64,000 nucleotides of DNA from Corticimicrobacter populi. Its GTDB lineage: Bacteria > Pseudomonadota > Gammaproteobacteria > Burkholderiales > Burkholderiaceae_B. The position numbers and the translations under genes are program-made. Where the stretch lies: positions 310,001 to 374,000 of the forward strand of contig NZ_QETA01000003.1 of NCBI RefSeq assembly GCF_003123725.1. The letters run 5' to 3'. Every line of letters starts with the position of its first letter. Positions within the stretch are counted from its first letter, which is position 1. Under the pieces are notes generated by a model. It worked only from the letters and a program-made list of their open reading frames with translations, ran no database searches and was not told where the DNA came from. Below, piece after piece: positions 53,585 to 64,000 of this stretch.

Positions 53585-55914
53585 CAGAGACGCTCCACAC
53601 TGAGTTCGACCTGGCTGCCGCCCAGCGCGGCAGTCTGTTCAAAGGCGGCGGCAAGACGGATGCAGCCATCGGCCACGGTCTTGTCGAGTTCCGCCACGGT
53701 TTCGATACTGCCCACCTGGCTACCAACGCGGATCGGCGTACCGGCCTCCAGCCCCAGTTCGGCCAAGGTTGCAGCATTGATACCTGCCACCGGCAGACGC
53801 GACACGCGCATGGCCTGCAACGATTCGGCACGACGCACGATGGCATCACTGCGGTAGATAGGCACATCGCCCACGCGCTGCAGCTTGACCGGAGCCGATG
53901 CCGATACAGCCGGCGCGGCCTTGATGCCGTTCGACAGCGCAGCGCGGATGTTGCCCCCCAGCACGCTGTCACGCACGGCTTCGGATGTTTCCTCATCGAA
54001 GCCTTCCAGGCCGAGCACATTGCCCAGCACGCGCAGTACCTTCCAGCCCGGCCGTGCCTGCCCCTTCGGGGCAGTCGTACCCTTGAAGCTCTGTGCCAGC
54101 CCCTGGGCATTGACGAAAGTACCCGAGGTTTCGGTAAACGGCGTCACCGGCAGCATGACATGCGCCCAGTCTTCTGCAGCCGAACGATAGGGCGTGAGCG
54201 CCACGGCAAACTGCGCAGCCTGCAGGGCAGCGATGGCCTTGGCACCATTGTCGGCATCCAGCACCGGCTCGGTATGGAGCACCAGATAAGCATTGAGCGG
54301 CTCCGACAGCATCGAGGCAGCAGTGCGACCAGCCTTGCCCGGCGTCGCGCCTGCCAGATAGCCACCCACCGTATTGCCGCCCGCGCCCAGGAAGCCCAGC
54401 GTGCCACCCGCCAGCTCGGCCAGTGCCGCAGCATTGGCAGCCAGCGTGCTGGCCTGTGCGTGTGACAGCGCCTGATTGCCGAGCAGTACAGCCACCTTTT
54501 CACCAGCAACGAGGCTGGCGGCAATGGCTTGAGCCGTCTCGCCGGCCTCGATTGTGCCAGCCCATTGCGGAACCGGCAGTTCCTTGGCCTTGGCCAGAGC
54601 CACCACCACTTGTGCAACGGCATCCAGCCATTGTGCGGGTGCCACGGTCAGGCGTGCGGCCACCGGCAGCAGCGGATCTTCGGCCAGCGCATCGATAAAC
54701 GATACCTGTGTGCCACGCTTGGCAGCCTGGCGCAGACGCTGTGCCAACAACGGATGTTCGGCACGAATCGCCGAGCCGATCACCAGCACGCGGTCGACGC
54801 TGTCGAGATCGGCAATATCCATGCCCAGCCACGGTGTGCCCTCAAGGGCAGCGTCGAAATCGTCATCGGTCTGGCGCAGGCGGAAATCGACATTCTCGGA
54901 ACCCAGCGCACGCATCAGGCGTGCCAGCAGGGCATATTCCTCGGTCGTGGCATATTCGGAAGCCAACGCACCGATCCCGGCACCGCCAGCATGTTCACGC
55001 ACGTCCTTGAGACCTTCAGCCACGGCGCTCAGGGCATCCGACCAGGATACTTCGCGCCATTCCCCGCCGCAGGCACGTACCATCGGTGCCGTCAGGCGAT
55101 CATCGCTATTGATACCTTCGTACGAGAAGCGGTCGCGATCACTGATCCAGCATTCGTTGACAGCGTCGTTTTCGAACGGCACTACGCGCAGAACCTTTTC
55201 GCCCTTGACCTGGACCACCAGATTGGCCCCGACGCTATCGTGCGGGCTGACCGAACGACGACGCGCCAGCTCCCAGGTACGAGCCTGATAGCGGAAAGGC
55301 TTGGATGTCAGGGCACCGACCGGACAGATATCGATCATGTTGCCCGACAGTTCGGATTCGACGGCACGCCCCACGAAAGAGGTAATTTCCGAGTGTTCGC
55401 CGCGACCCAGCATACCCAGTTCCATGACGCCGGCAATTTCCTGGCCAAAGCGCACGCAACGCGTACAGTGGATACAGCGGCTCATTTCCTCGGCCGAGAC
55501 CAGTGGTCCCAGGCTCTTGTGGAACACCACGCGCTTTTCTTCTTCGTAGCGCGAGTAGGATTGGCCATAGCCTACGGCCAGGTCCTGGAGTTGGCATTCG
55601 CCGCCTTGATCACAGATCGGGCAGTCGAGCGGGTGATTGATCAGCAGGAACTCCATCACGCTCTTCTGGGCCGCCACGGCCTTTTCGGATTGCGTGTGGA
55701 CCACCATGCCGTTGGTGACCGGGGTGGCGCAGGCCGGCAGGGCCTTGGGCGCCTTTTCCACTTCGACCAGACACATACGGCAGTTGGCCGCGATGGACAG
55801 TTTCTTGTGGTAGCAGAAGTGCGGCACGTAAGTCCCCAGCTTGTGGGCCGCATGCATGACCATGCTGCCTTCGGGGACTTCGACCGACTTGCCGTCTATG
55901 GTGAGTTCAACCAT
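53584..55914 (-). CDS. nuoG: NADH-quinone oxidoreductase subunit G
   Basis: 776-residue peripheral-arm subunit. An N-terminal 2Fe-2S domain ([27 protein letters not shown]), a His/Cys cluster region ([16 protein letters not shown]) and a 4Fe-4S ferredoxin motif ([16 protein letters not shown]) carry electrons from NuoE/F. The rest is a molybdopterin-oxidoreductase-like domain that is degenerate and binds no molybdenum in this family. nuoF lies 14 bases upstream. Confidence 0.97.
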   Translation of the reverse strand: MVELTIDGKSVEVPEGSMVMHAAHKLGTYVPHFCYHKKLSIAANCRMCLVEVEKAPKALPACATPVTNGMVVHTQSEKAVAAQKSVMEFLLINHPLDCPICDQGGECQLQDLAVGYGQSYSRYEEEKRVVFHKSLGPLVSAEEMSRCIHCTRCVRFGQEIAGVMELGMLGRGEHSEITSFVGRAVESELSGNMIDICPVGALTSKPFRYQARTWELARRRSVSPHDSVGANLVVQVKGEKVLRVVPFENDAVNECWISDRDRFSYEGINSDDRLTAPMVRACGGEWREVSWSDALSAVAEGLKDVREHAGGAGIGALASEYATTEEYALLARLMRALGSENVDFRLRQTDDDFDAALEGTPWLGMDIADLDSVDRVLVIGSAIRAEHPLLAQRLRQAAKRGTQVSFIDALAEDPLLPVAARLTVAPAQWLDAVAQVVVALAKAKELPVPQWAGTIEAGETAQAIAASLVAGEKVAVLLGNQALSHAQASTLAANAAALAELAGGTLGFLGAGGNTVGGYLAGATPGKAGRTAASMLSEPLNAYLVLHTEPVLDADNGAKAIAALQAAQFAVALTPYRSAAEDWAHVMLPVTPFTETSGTFVNAQGLAQSFKGTTAPKGQARPGWKVLRVLGNVLGLEGFDEETSEAVRDSVLGGNIRAALSNGIKAAPAVSASAPVKLQRVGDVPIYRSDAIVRRAESLQAMRVSRLPVAGINAATLAELGLEAGTPIRVGSQVGSIETVAELDKTVADGCIRLAAAFEQTAALGGSQVELSVERL

Positions 55915-55928
55915 GGCTGTTCCTGAAC

Positions 55929-57263
55929 CTACAGATAACTTGGCACCACACAGTGCTTGTGCTCAATGTGGTATGCAAATTCGTCGCGATAATGCTTGAG
56001 GAAGCCGCGCACCGGCATGGCTGCGGCATCGCCCAGCGCACAGATGGTACGGCCCATGATATTGCCGGCCACCGAGTCGAGCAGGTCCAGATCCTCCGGA
56101 CGGCCCTGCCCTTCCTCGATACGCTTGACCACGCGATAAAGCCAGCCCGTACCTTCACGGCAGGGAGTGCACTGGCCGCAGCTTTCCTCGAAATAAAAAT
56201 AGGACAGGCGCAGCAGCGACTTGACCATGCAGCGGGTTTCGTCCATCACGATGACGGCACCCGAGCCCAGCATGGAACCGGCCTTGGCGATAGCATCGTA
56301 GTCGAGCGTCAGGCCCATCATGATGTCGCCAGGGATCACCGGCGAGCTGGAGCCCCCCGGGATCACGGCCTTGAGCTTGCGGCCACCGCGCATGCCACCC
56401 GCCAGCTCAAGCAGCTTGGAGAACGGCGTGCCCAGCGGTACTTCATAGTTGCCCGGCAACTCGACATCGCCGGAAATCGAGAACAGCTTGGTGCCGCCCG
56501 CATTGGGGATGCCTGCCTCGAGATACTTCTGGCCGCCATTGCGGATAATCCACGGCACCGCCGCGAATGTCTCGGTGTTGTTGATGGTGGTCGGCTTGCC
56601 ATACAAGCCAAAGCTGGCCGGGAACGGCGGCTTGAAGCGGGGTTGGCCTTTCTTGCCTTCCAGAGACTCGAGCAGCGCGGTTTCCTCGCCACAGATGTAG
56701 GCACCATAACCATGATGCGCATACAGCTGGAAGCTGAATTCGCTGCCCAGTATCCTGTCGCCCAGAAAACCGGCTGCACGCGCCTCTTCCAACGCTTCTT
56801 CAAAGCGTTCGTAGGCCTCGAAGATTTCGCCGTGAATGTAGTTGTAGCCGACAGTGATACCCATGGCATAAGCAGCAATCGCCATGCCTTCGATCACGAT
56901 ATGCGGATTGAAGCGCAGAATATCGCGATCCTTGAAGGTGCCCGGTTCGCCTTCGTCGGAGTTGCAGACTAGGTATTTCTGGCCCGGAAAATTGCGGGGC
57001 ATGAAGCTCCACTTCAATCCGGTCGGGAAACCCGCGCCACCGCGACCACGCAGCGAGCCGGCCTTGACCTCGGCGATGACTTCTTCCTGTGTCATGCCGG
57101 TGGTCAGTATCTTGCGCAGCGCCTCGTAGCCGCCACGCTCGACATAGTCCTTGAGGCGCCAGTTGTTGCCATCGAGGCCCGCCATGATCTGCGGCTCGAT
57201 ATGCCGACCATGCAGGCACATCGACCGCGACAGGTCGGCTGCGTCAAAAGTCAGACCACTCAT
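55929..57263 (-). CDS. nuoF: NADH-quinone oxidoreductase subunit F (NADH/FMN)
   Basis: 444-residue subunit that binds NADH and FMN. Seen: [18 protein letters not shown] (FMN and NADH loop), [33 protein letters not shown], and the 4Fe-4S ligands in [12 protein letters not shown]. The ATG overlaps the nuoE stop by four bases (ATGA). It is the entry point of electrons into complex I. Confidence 0.98.
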   Translation of the reverse strand: MSGLTFDAADLSRSMCLHGRHIEPQIMAGLDGNNWRLKDYVERGGYEALRKILTTGMTQEEVIAEVKAGSLRGRGGAGFPTGLKWSFMPRNFPGQKYLVCNSDEGEPGTFKDRDILRFNPHIVIEGMAIAAYAMGITVGYNYIHGEIFEAYERFEEALEEARAAGFLGDRILGSEFSFQLYAHHGYGAYICGEETALLESLEGKKGQPRFKPPFPASFGLYGKPTTINNTETFAAVPWIIRNGGQKYLEAGIPNAGGTKLFSISGDVELPGNYEVPLGTPFSKLLELAGGMRGGRKLKAVIPGGSSSPVIPGDIMMGLTLDYDAIAKAGSMLGSGAVIVMDETRCMVKSLLRLSYFYFEESCGQCTPCREGTGWLYRVVKRIEEGQGRPEDLDLLDSVAGNIMGRTICALGDAAAMPVRGFLKHYRDEFAYHIEHKHCVVPSYL

Positions 57264-57802
57264 GATGCCGCTCCTTCCGCACCGTTCGAAGCAGGCACGG
57301 CATCCATGCCGGATGCCTGCGCCTGACGCTTGAGATCCTCAACCAGGATATCCACCTGGTCTTCGGTCATCCGCGTGCACATATGATGATTGTTCTTCAG
57401 CATGACCGGTGCATCGCCGCAAGCACCCATGCACTCACCCTCGACCAGGGTAAACATGCCGTCTGCCGTGGTTTCCTTGAATCCGATACCCAGTTTGCGC
57501 TTGAGGTAATCTGCGGTCTGCTCGCCACCGCGCAAGGCACAGGGCAGATTGGTGCAGACTGTCAGCTTGAAGCGGCCGACCGGCTTGAGATCGTACATGT
57601 TGTAGAAGGTCGCCACTTCCTGCACCGCAATCGGCGGAATGCCGATGTAGTCGGCGAGGTCTTCGATGACCTCTGCCGACACCCAGCCGCGCTCCTGCTG
57701 GGCGATCCTCAATGCCGACATGGTGGCTGAGATCCGCTGATCAGCCGGGTACTTGGCAAGCTCGCGATCTATGCGCTGGTAAGCCTGTTCGGATAGCAAC
57801 AT
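57260..57802 (-). CDS. nuoE: NADH-quinone oxidoreductase subunit E
   Basis: 180-residue thioredoxin-like subunit with a 2Fe-2S cluster ligated by C-x4-C (CTNLPC) and C-x3-C (CMGAC) around GGEQT. It partners NuoF. The gap from nuoD is 96 bases, longer than other intergenic spaces in the operon; I see no promoter or hairpin there. It overlaps nuoF by four bases. Confidence 0.97.
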   Translation of the reverse strand: MLLSEQAYQRIDRELAKYPADQRISATMSALRIAQQERGWVSAEVIEDLADYIGIPPIAVQEVATFYNMYDLKPVGRFKLTVCTNLPCALRGGEQTADYLKRKLGIGFKETTADGMFTLVEGECMGACGDAPVMLKNNHHMCTRMTEDQVDILVEDLKRQAQASGMDAVPASNGAEGAAS

Positions 57803-57898
57803 GGTTCAAGTCCGAGTTAAACATTCTCTTCGACTGCCCTGCCCCAGTGACGAGAGCCTTCGAAGCGAACAGCGTTATTCCTATGGCCGGAGATCCGG

Positions 57899-59155
57899 TC
57901 AGCGGTCGATTTCGCCAAAAACAATATCCTGGGTACCGATGATGGTGACGGCATCTGCCAGCATGTGGCCACGCGACATTTCGTCGAGTGCCTGCAGGTG
58001 CACGAAACCCGGTGCCCGGATCTTGAGACGGTAAGGCTTGTTGGCACCATCCGAGACCAGATAGATGCCGAATTCACCCTTGGGATGCTCGACGGCCGCG
58101 TAAGCTTCGCCCGGCGGCACATGAAAACCTTCGGTAAAGAGCTTGAAGTGGTGAATCAACTCTTCCATGTTGGTTTTCATGCCAACGCGCTTGGGCGGTG
58201 CCACCTTGTGGTTATCGCTCATCACCGGGCCGGGATTGTTGCGCAGCCACTCGATACACTGTTTGATGATCCGGTTGCTCTGGCGCATTTCGGCCACGCG
58301 AACCAGATAGCGGTCATAGCAGTCACCATTGACGCCAACCGGCACATCGAAATCCACCAGATCGTAGACTTCGTAAGGCTGCATCTTGCGCACATCCCAG
58401 GCCACGCCGGAACCCCGCAGCATCGGACCAGTAAAGCCCAGCGCCTTGGCGCGATCCGGATCCACTACACCGATATCCACCAGGCGCTGCTTCCAGATGC
58501 GGTTGTCTGTGAGCAGAGTTTCGTACTCATCGACACAGGCCGGGAAACGGTTGGTGAAATCTTCGATGAAATCCAGCATCGAACCGGAGCGGGCCTCGTT
58601 CATGAGGCGCAACTCTTTCTCGCCACGGAAACGACTGGATTCGCCATACTGCGGCATGCTGTCCGGCAGGTCGCGATAGACCCCGCCAGGACGATAGTAG
58701 GCTGCGTGCATGCGTGCACCCGAGACTGCCTCGTAGCAGTCCATCAGATCTTCGCGCTCGCGGAAGGCATACAGGAACACGGCCATCGCACCGACGTCAA
58801 GCGCATGCGAACCGAGCGACATCAGGTGATTCAGGATACGTGTGATTTCATCGAACATCACGCGGATGTACTGGGCACGCAACGGCGGCTCGACACCCAG
58901 CAGTTTTTCGATGGCCATGACGTAGGCATGCTCGTTGCACATCATGGACACGTAGTCCAGTCGGTCCATGTAGGGCAGCGCCTGCAGGAAGGTACGCTGC
59001 TCGGCCAGTTTTTCAGTACCGCGATGCAGCAACCCGATATGCGGATCAGCACGCTGAATCACTTCGCCATTGAGTTCCAGCACCAGGCGCAACACACCGT
59101 GCGCGGCCGGGTGCTGGGGGCCGAAGTTGAGGGTATAGTTCTTGATATCTGCCAT
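57899..59155 (-). CDS. nuoD: NADH-quinone oxidoreductase subunit D
   Basis: 418-residue 49-kDa-type subunit lining the quinone cavity. Conserved regions: [81 protein letters not shown] and [23 protein letters not shown]. The His of QHPAAHG lies near the quinone. nuoC ends 2 bases upstream of its ATG. The order C, D as separate genes is standard for betaproteobacteria. Confidence 0.98.
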   Translation of the reverse strand: MADIKNYTLNFGPQHPAAHGVLRLVLELNGEVIQRADPHIGLLHRGTEKLAEQRTFLQALPYMDRLDYVSMMCNEHAYVMAIEKLLGVEPPLRAQYIRVMFDEITRILNHLMSLGSHALDVGAMAVFLYAFREREDLMDCYEAVSGARMHAAYYRPGGVYRDLPDSMPQYGESSRFRGEKELRLMNEARSGSMLDFIEDFTNRFPACVDEYETLLTDNRIWKQRLVDIGVVDPDRAKALGFTGPMLRGSGVAWDVRKMQPYEVYDLVDFDVPVGVNGDCYDRYLVRVAEMRQSNRIIKQCIEWLRNNPGPVMSDNHKVAPPKRVGMKTNMEELIHHFKLFTEGFHVPPGEAYAAVEHPKGEFGIYLVSDGANKPYRLKIRAPGFVHLQALDEMSRGHMLADAVTIIGTQDIVFGEIDR

Positions 59156-59157
59156 GT

Positions 59158-59751
59158 TCAGCGCCCCATTCCATAACTGTCTTCGCGGATCACACGCGGA
59201 ATATTCTCGCGGATCTCGACTGTGACGGGCTGATAGACCACCCGCTTCTGCTCGGGGTCATAGCGCATTTCGACATTGCCCAGCACGGGGAAGTCCTTGC
59301 GGAACGGATGGCCGATGAAACCGTAATCGGTCAGGATGCGACGCAAGTCGGGATGGCCTTCGAACATCACGCCATACAGATCAAATGCTTCGCGCTCGAA
59401 CCAGTTGACTGCGGGCCAGACATCCAGCAACGAGGCCACCACGGGAAATTCGTCATCGGGAGCCCAGGTGCGTACACGCAAGCGCCAGTTGTGCGTCACT
59501 GACAACAGGTGGATTACCACCCCGAACCGCAGGCCGGCATGCTTGCCATTGCCCCAGGCGGAGTAATCGACCACGGTCAGATCAATACAGGTTTCAAAAC
59601 GCAGTTGAGCATCGTCGCGCAACCGCAAGGCGGTGGCGGTCCACTGTTCTGCCGGCACTTCGAGCGTCAGCTCACCGAGCGCATCAATGATCTGCGCATT
59701 TTCACCGAACGCAGCCAGCAGGTTTTGCTTGAGGGTTTCCAGTCGGGTCAT
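59158..59751 (-). CDS. nuoC: NADH-quinone oxidoreductase subunit C
   Basis: 197-residue 30-kDa-type subunit of the connecting module. Seen: [74 protein letters not shown], the signature of the family. It lies 21 bases after nuoB. In some other bacteria it is fused to nuoD; here it is separate. Confidence 0.97.
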   Translation of the reverse strand: MTRLETLKQNLLAAFGENAQIIDALGELTLEVPAEQWTATALRLRDDAQLRFETCIDLTVVDYSAWGNGKHAGLRFGVVIHLLSVTHNWRLRVRTWAPDDEFPVVASLLDVWPAVNWFEREAFDLYGVMFEGHPDLRRILTDYGFIGHPFRKDFPVLGNVEMRYDPEQKRVVYQPVTVEIRENIPRVIREDSYGMGR

Positions 59752-59772
59752 GTCTGCTTCCTGACCGATGCC

Positions 59773-60249
59773 TTAGCGGGCAATGGTGTTGGTACGGCGG
59801 ATCTTGTTCTGCATTTGCAGCAGACCGTAGACCAGCGCTTCAGCCGTGGGCGGACAGCCCGGCACGTAGATATCGACAGGCACGATGCGGTCACAACCAC
59901 GCACCACCGAATACGAATAGTGGTAGTAGCCGCCACCATTGGCACAGGAGCCCATCGACACGACCCAGCGTGGCTCGGGCATCTGGTCATAGACCTTGCG
60001 CAGCGCCGGTGCCATCTTGTTGCACAGCGTGCCGGCTACGATCATCAGATCGGACTGACGCGGACTGGGGCGGAAAATGATGCCGAACTGGTCGAGATCG
60101 TAGCGCGCCGCACCGGCGTGCATCATCTCGACCGCACAACAGGCCAGACCGAAGGTCATGGGCCACATCGAACCGGTTTTCGCCCAGTTGAGGAACTTGT
60201 CCGCACTGGTGGTCACGAAACCTTGCTTGAGAATGCCGTCTATTGCCAT
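59773..60249 (-). CDS. nuoB: NADH-quinone oxidoreductase subunit B
   Basis: 158-residue subunit carrying cluster N2, the last iron-sulfur centre before quinone. Ligands are the tandem Cys in [12 protein letters not shown], a Cys in [15 protein letters not shown] and one in [12 protein letters not shown]. It lies 20 bases after nuoA. Confidence 0.98.
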   Translation of the reverse strand: MAIDGILKQGFVTTSADKFLNWAKTGSMWPMTFGLACCAVEMMHAGAARYDLDQFGIIFRPSPRQSDLMIVAGTLCNKMAPALRKVYDQMPEPRWVVSMGSCANGGGYYHYSYSVVRGCDRIVPVDIYVPGCPPTAEALVYGLLQMQNKIRRTNTIAR

Positions 60250-60269
60250 GATTTACCTCAGCCCCGGGA

Positions 60270-60629
60270 TCAATCCCAGTCGAGCGCGCCTTTTTTCCAT
60301 TCGTAGATGAAGCCCACTGTCAGAACCAGCAGGAAGACCATGACTGTCCAGAAGCCGACCAGCCCGACCGTACCGTAGGCAATGGCCCAGGGGAACAGAA
60401 AGGCGATTTCGAGATCGAACAGGATGAACAGGATGGCGACCAGGTAGTACCGCACATCGAACTGCATGCGCGCATCGTCGAATGCCTCGAAACCGCACTC
60501 GTACGGCGACAGCTTCTGGTCGTCGGGACGATTGGGCCCCAGCAGCGCACCCGCGCCGATCAGGGCAAACCCGATCAGCGTCGCCACGATGATGAAGAGC
60601 AGAACGGGGAAATATTGTTGCAGGTTCAT
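60270..60629 (-). CDS. nuoA: NADH-quinone oxidoreductase subunit A
   Basis: 119-residue first subunit of the operon with three membrane helices. Blocks: [60 protein letters not shown]. The YECGFE and [10 protein letters not shown] parts are the family signature. Upstream, the promoter region lies between 60630 and about 60750. The plus-strand TGCTACAAT-like region on the minus strand offers a possible -10 (TACAAT, about 30 bases before the start), which is uncertain. Confidence 0.97.
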   Translation of the reverse strand: MNLQQYFPVLLFIIVATLIGFALIGAGALLGPNRPDDQKLSPYECGFEAFDDARMQFDVRYYLVAILFILFDLEIAFLFPWAIAYGTVGLVGFWTVMVFLLVLTVGFIYEWKKGALDWD

Positions 60630-60969
60630 TCAGGCATCCAGATAATGCGTAAACCTTTGGATTGTAGCATTTTACGACGACGGCGATAGCTATAGACTTT
60701 CGTCAATGTCTGTACGTATGGGCTTGATTTATGGGCACAATCCAGACAGATGAGAGCGATTGCTTTTTATGATCTGCGCATAAAAAACAAATATTTCCTC
60801 TACGAGGAACCTGCGCACGACCACACATACCAAGCACCCTCACAACTTCCGAAGAAAAGTTGCCAACAATTCTTCTGGGCAATAAAAAACCGCTCCGAAG
60901 AGCGGTTTTTTTCTTCAAGCCAGCGCAAGCACCGGCATCAGACATGCATAGCCAAGCTATGCGTGCTGA
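60630..60969. other. intergenic region between nuoA and the porin gene
   Basis: This 340-base AT-richer gap carries no convincing gene. It holds the presumed nuo promoter at its left end (TACAAT on the minus strand), then an unassigned A/T-rich stretch, and the porin terminator at 60884-60912. The open frames here are short and lack coding signs. Confidence 0.6.
60884..60912. terminator. intrinsic terminator of the porin gene (bidirectional)
   Basis: AACCGCTC (60888-60895) pairs with GAGCGGTT (60900-60907) over a CGAA/TTCG loop, flanked by A and T runs on both sides. It ends 58 bases after the porin stop on the minus strand. Confidence 0.85.
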
Positions 60970-62103
60970 TTAGAAGCGGTGACGCAGACCCACGATTGCT
61001 TGGGTAGCGGTCACGTCCTGGAAGGCGTAGCCCTTGATGTACGAACCGACAGCGTACACATTGGTGCGCTTGGACAGGTCGTAGGTGTAGCCGACGGCGT
61101 AGTTGTTTTGCGTCTTGGCATCAACGATCGCATCACGCAGATCGCCCTTGGCCTTCGACTGAGCCCAGCCAGCCATCAGCTTGCCAGCACCCAGCGGAGC
61201 GCTCACACCAAAGCTCCAGTTGTTGGCCTTGTAGACATCATTGACCGTCTCGCCATTAGCAAGCACCGTCGTTGCAGCGCGGGTCCGGAGAGCACCAATT
61301 TCATCCAGGCGATCACCGTTACCACCACCGTTCAGAGTGCCATTGCGCTCTTGACCAAAACCAGCGTGCAGCTTCACGACTTCGAAGTCGTAGCTAGCAG
61401 CCAGGTTCCAGGCCTTGATCTTGTTCGACAGGTTGTCGGCATCAGCTTGCTCGTAGGTAGCAGCCAGACCCAGGGGGCCGTTGCTATACAGCAGACCGGT
61501 CGAGATCAGCTTCAGGCTGTTGTCGTCTTGGTCGGTAACATCCCACTCTTGACCATTGACGCCGAACGAGTAACCAGCAGCAAAGGTGAAGCCGGAGAAG
61601 CTCGGGCTCACGTAGACGACGGTATCATCAGCACGGACCGTAGCGGCCGAGGTGAAGGTCTCGCCGATGGCAGCATTGGCGAACGAATCACCGAACGGGC
61701 TGGCGATGCCGCTGTCAGCGATGAAGCGCGACGACACGTTGGTTTGACGACCGAAGGTCAGCGAACCCCAGCTGTCGTTGGCCAGGCCGATCGTGGCGTT
61801 ACGACCGAACAGGCGGCCACCTTGAGCTTGTTGACCGTCAGTCAGCGTGAAACCGCTTTCCAGCTGGAACACAGCGCGCAGGCCGTCGCCCAGATCTTCG
61901 GAACCACGGAGACCCCAGCGGTTGCCCGACTGAACGCCGTCATACAGACCGGTACGCTTGGTCTTGATGTCGGTGTTCTTGTTCTTGAACTGCGTGTAGC
62001 CGATACCGGTGTCGATCAGGCCGTACAGGGTGACAGAAGTTTCTGCGTTGGCGACGCCGGCGAAACCGACGGTCAGAGCAGCAGCAAGCAGAGTCTTTTT
62101 CAT
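60970..62103 (-). CDS. Gram-negative general porin
   Basis: 377-residue outer-membrane trimeric porin of the Burkholderiales OmpC-like type. A cleavable signal (MKKTLLAAALTVGFAGVANA) precedes SVTLYGLIDTGIGY, RWGLRGSEDLGDGLRAVFQLESGFTL, GRLFGRNATIGLANDSWGSLTFGRQ and a terminal aromatic strand ending IVGLRHRF, the signal for barrel assembly. It has its own terminator and lies apart from its neighbours, suggesting strong independent expression. It permits passive uptake of small solutes. Confidence 0.95.
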   Translation of the reverse strand: MKKTLLAAALTVGFAGVANAETSVTLYGLIDTGIGYTQFKNKNTDIKTKRTGLYDGVQSGNRWGLRGSEDLGDGLRAVFQLESGFTLTDGQQAQGGRLFGRNATIGLANDSWGSLTFGRQTNVSSRFIADSGIASPFGDSFANAAIGETFTSAATVRADDTVVYVSPSFSGFTFAAGYSFGVNGQEWDVTDQDDNSLKLISTGLLYSNGPLGLAATYEQADADNLSNKIKAWNLAASYDFEVVKLHAGFGQERNGTLNGGGNGDRLDEIGALRTRAATTVLANGETVNDVYKANNWSFGVSAPLGAGKLMAGWAQSKAKGDLRDAIVDAKTQNNYAVGYTYDLSKRTNVYAVGSYIKGYAFQDVTATQAIVGLRHRF

Positions 62104-62257
62104 GTAAGAAATCTCCGTAGATTGAGTAACCAGGGAAGCACATTACAACATGTGTACCGCCACCCCTTCTAACTCCGCGATGGGAAGTTGAGTGCTATTG
62201 CATCAAAAATTCACGCGGCTGGCTATTGCTAAGAACTGATAACTTCAATTTCCAGCC

Positions 62258-62285
62258 GGTTGTGTTGGTTTGCAGCAACACAACC
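62258..62285. repeat. perfect 10-bp inverted repeat between the porin and hisC genes
   Basis: GGTTGTGTTG (62258-62267) pairs with CAACACAACC (62276-62285) around an 8-nt loop. It lies 154 bases upstream of the porin start and 49 bases past the hisC stop. No T run follows on the minus strand. It may be a weak hisC terminator or an operator acting on the porin. Confidence 0.4.
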
Positions 62286-62334
62286 TTTGCACCAACCTGC
62301 GAACGCCGCCCGATGCATGACGGCCATATTTCAG

Positions 62335-63411
62335 TCATTGCGCCAGGATTTCGCCCAGCGTGTCCAGCAAACGTCGACACTCGGCATCCTGGCCCACGGT
62401 AATCCGCAGAAAATGCTCGATACGAGGATGCCCGAAGTTCCTGACGATGATGCCGTGCTCACGCAGCGCAGCAGCCAGCGATACACCGCTACGCTTGGGA
62501 TGCCTTGCAAAAACAAAGTTGGCGCTCGAAGGCAACACCACAAAGCCTTGCTGCTGCAGCCCCTCAACCAGCAGCCCTCTGCTCTTCTGAATGGCTGTGC
62601 ATATCTTGCGAAAATGCGCCTCATCCTGCAAGGCGGCCATCGCACCAGCCTGCGCAAGCGTATCCAGGGGGTAGGAGTTGAAGCTGTTCTTAACGCGAGC
62701 CAGGGCCTCGATCAGTGCCGGATGCCCCACGGCATAGCCCACCCGCAACCCAGCGAGCGCACGCGACTTGGAAAAAGTATGTACGACCAGCAGATTGTGA
62801 TGCCGCGACAGCAGGCTGACAGCAGACTCCGCACCGAAATCCACGTAGGCTTCATCCACCACGACGACTGCCTGCGGATTGGCGGACACGATGCCGTCGA
62901 TCTGCTCCAACGTCAGGGCAATACCTGTCGGCGCATTGGGATTGGGCAGAATGATGCCCCCTGCCGGCACACTGCGCGCTGTCGGCAGGTAGTCCCGGGG
63001 CTGGATACGGAAGTCTGTATCCAGAGGGACTGTTTCGTACTTGATCCCGTACAGGCCACAGTAGGTCGGATAGAAGCTATAGGTAATATCCGGGAACAGC
63101 AACGGACCATCATGCTTGAGCAACGCCTGGAACGCATGGGCAAGCACTTCGTCGGAACCATTACCGACAAAAACCTGCTCGCGCTGCAGGCCATGGTAGC
63201 TTGCCAACGCCTGCCGCAAGGCATCGGACTCGGGGTCCGGATAGCGTCGCAAGCCATCGGCGGCAGCCGCCCTGATGGCTTCCAGCGCGCGGAACGAGGG
63301 CCCGTAGGGATTTTCGTTGGTATTGAGTTTGAGCAGATTGTGGATCTTGGGCTGCTCTCCCGGTACGTACGGCGTCAGTCCCTGGACAACCGCGCTCCAA
63401 TAGCGACTCAT
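62335..63411 (-). CDS. hisC: histidinol-phosphate aminotransferase
   Basis: 358-residue PLP enzyme of histidine synthesis. Seen: [61 protein letters not shown] and [23 protein letters not shown] with the PLP Lys. The ATG at 63411 begins the typical [21 protein letters not shown]. It starts one base after the der stop codon on the same strand, so the two are likely co-transcribed. Confidence 0.96.
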   Translation of the reverse strand: MSRYWSAVVQGLTPYVPGEQPKIHNLLKLNTNENPYGPSFRALEAIRAAAADGLRRYPDPESDALRQALASYHGLQREQVFVGNGSDEVLAHAFQALLKHDGPLLFPDITYSFYPTYCGLYGIKYETVPLDTDFRIQPRDYLPTARSVPAGGIILPNPNAPTGIALTLEQIDGIVSANPQAVVVVDEAYVDFGAESAVSLLSRHHNLLVVHTFSKSRALAGLRVGYAVGHPALIEALARVKNSFNSYPLDTLAQAGAMAALQDEAHFRKICTAIQKSRGLLVEGLQQQGFVVLPSSANFVFARHPKRSGVSLAAALREHGIIVRNFGHPRIEHFLRITVGQDAECRRLLDTLGEILAQ

Positions 63412-64000
63412 TCAATTACCTTGTGTATAGGGATTGCGAGAGGATTTGAACTCGATACGCAATGGCGTGCCAGCCAGATCGAACACATCGCGGAACTGGG
63501 TCTCGAGATAGCGACGGTACGAATCGCCCACATTATCCAAGCCACTGCCGTGAATGACAATCAGCGGAGGATTCTGCCCCCCCTGGTGCGCGTAGCGCAT
63601 CTTGGGCCGGAAAATACCTTTTCGCGGTGGCGGTTGTTGCTCGATCGCGGCCTGCAGGGCTCGCGTCAGGCGTGGCGTGGACAGCTTTGCGAAGGCTGCA
63701 GCATGGGCCGCCTCGACCGACTTCATCAGACCTTTGATACCCTGATGCTTCAGCGCTGAAATCGTATGCATGCGCGCAAACGACAGGAAGCGGAGCTTGC
63801 GTTGGAGCTCACGCTGGATCCATTCCCGTTGATCGCTGTCCAGACCATCCCATTTATTGATGGCCACCACCAGCGCCCGTCCTGTTTCGAGCACAAAACC
63901 GGCGATATGGGCATCCTGCTCGGATATCTCGGTCTGCGCGTCGAGCATCAGCACCACGACATTGCTCGCCTCGATGGCCTGCAGCGTCTTGATGACAGAA
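63412..64000 (-). CDS. der: GTPase Der (EngA), C-terminal part (partial)
   Basis: The 195 residues visible cover the end of the second GTPase domain and the KH-like C-terminal domain. Present: [39 protein letters not shown] (G4 motif NKWD), [16 protein letters not shown] (G5) and [53 protein letters not shown]. The gene continues beyond the right edge. Der acts in 50S ribosome assembly. It ends just before hisC. Confidence 0.95.
   Translation of the reverse strand, partial: SVIKTLQAIEASNVVVLMLDAQTEISEQDAHIAGFVLETGRALVVAINKWDGLDSDQREWIQRELQRKLRFLSFARMHTISALKHQGIKGLMKSVEAAHAAAFAKLSTPRLTRALQAAIEQQPPPRKGIFRPKMRYAHQGGQNPPLIVIHGSGLDNVGDSYRRYLETQFRDVFDLAGTPLRIEFKSSRNPYTQGN

Overview
The window looks like a GC-rich betaproteobacterial chromosome, most likely of the family Alcaligenaceae (order Burkholderiales). 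The evidence is family-level protein resemblance plus gene order: a 14-gene nuoA-N operon followed by a DUF2818 gene, hemC-hemD-hemX-hemY, recA-recX with a LexA box, metE divergent from metR, sucC-sucD, a general Burkholderiales porin, and DUF2069 divergent from a YihY gene. No species can be named from the sequence alone.

Layout. 1-4.5 kb: the 3' end of truA, a three-gene TRAP transporter resembling the TakP 2-oxoacid system, and trpF overlapping the transporter. 4.6-13.3 kb: mostly housekeeping genes (LoiP-like M48 lipoprotein, aroC, selO, DUF2069, yihY, a CBS protein, dusA, thrB, a BPSS1780-like membrane protein). About 13.3-22.6 kb: an accessory region of visibly different composition. 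It holds small unknown genes, an AlpA regulator and, behind a strong LexA-type box, a tightly packed cassette: a DprA/SMF protein, a ComF-like phosphoribosyltransferase (ATGA overlap) and a 1369-residue NACHT-like NTPase ending in a PD-(D/E)XK nuclease. A HEPN-like gene follows. Its right edge abuts a TadG-like gene that looks truncated.

22.6-29.4 kb: a pilin-like gene with the truncated tadG, then a complete iron cell-surface-signalling set (FecI sigma factor, FecR, STN-containing TonB receptor, YncE-like lipoprotein) headed by a Fur-like box. 29.5-45.2 kb: ppa, the heme genes, a TerC-type transporter, sucCD, DUF2889, metE/metR, recA/recX, a Na/Pi cotransporter and tRNA-Thr(CGT). An unusual 38-codon membrane ORF is coupled to hemC. 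45.2-60.6 kb: glsB-like gene, DUF2818 gene and nuoN to nuoA, all on the minus strand. 61-64 kb: porin, hisC and the 3' part of der.

The standout is the 15.27-21.8 kb cassette. It combines a single-stranded-DNA-binding fold (DprA), a nucleotide-metabolism fold (PRTase), a STAND/NACHT switch and a nuclease under an apparent SOS operator. I infer an anti-phage or DNA-damage-linked conflict system; the composition and operator are seen in the sequence, the role is inference.
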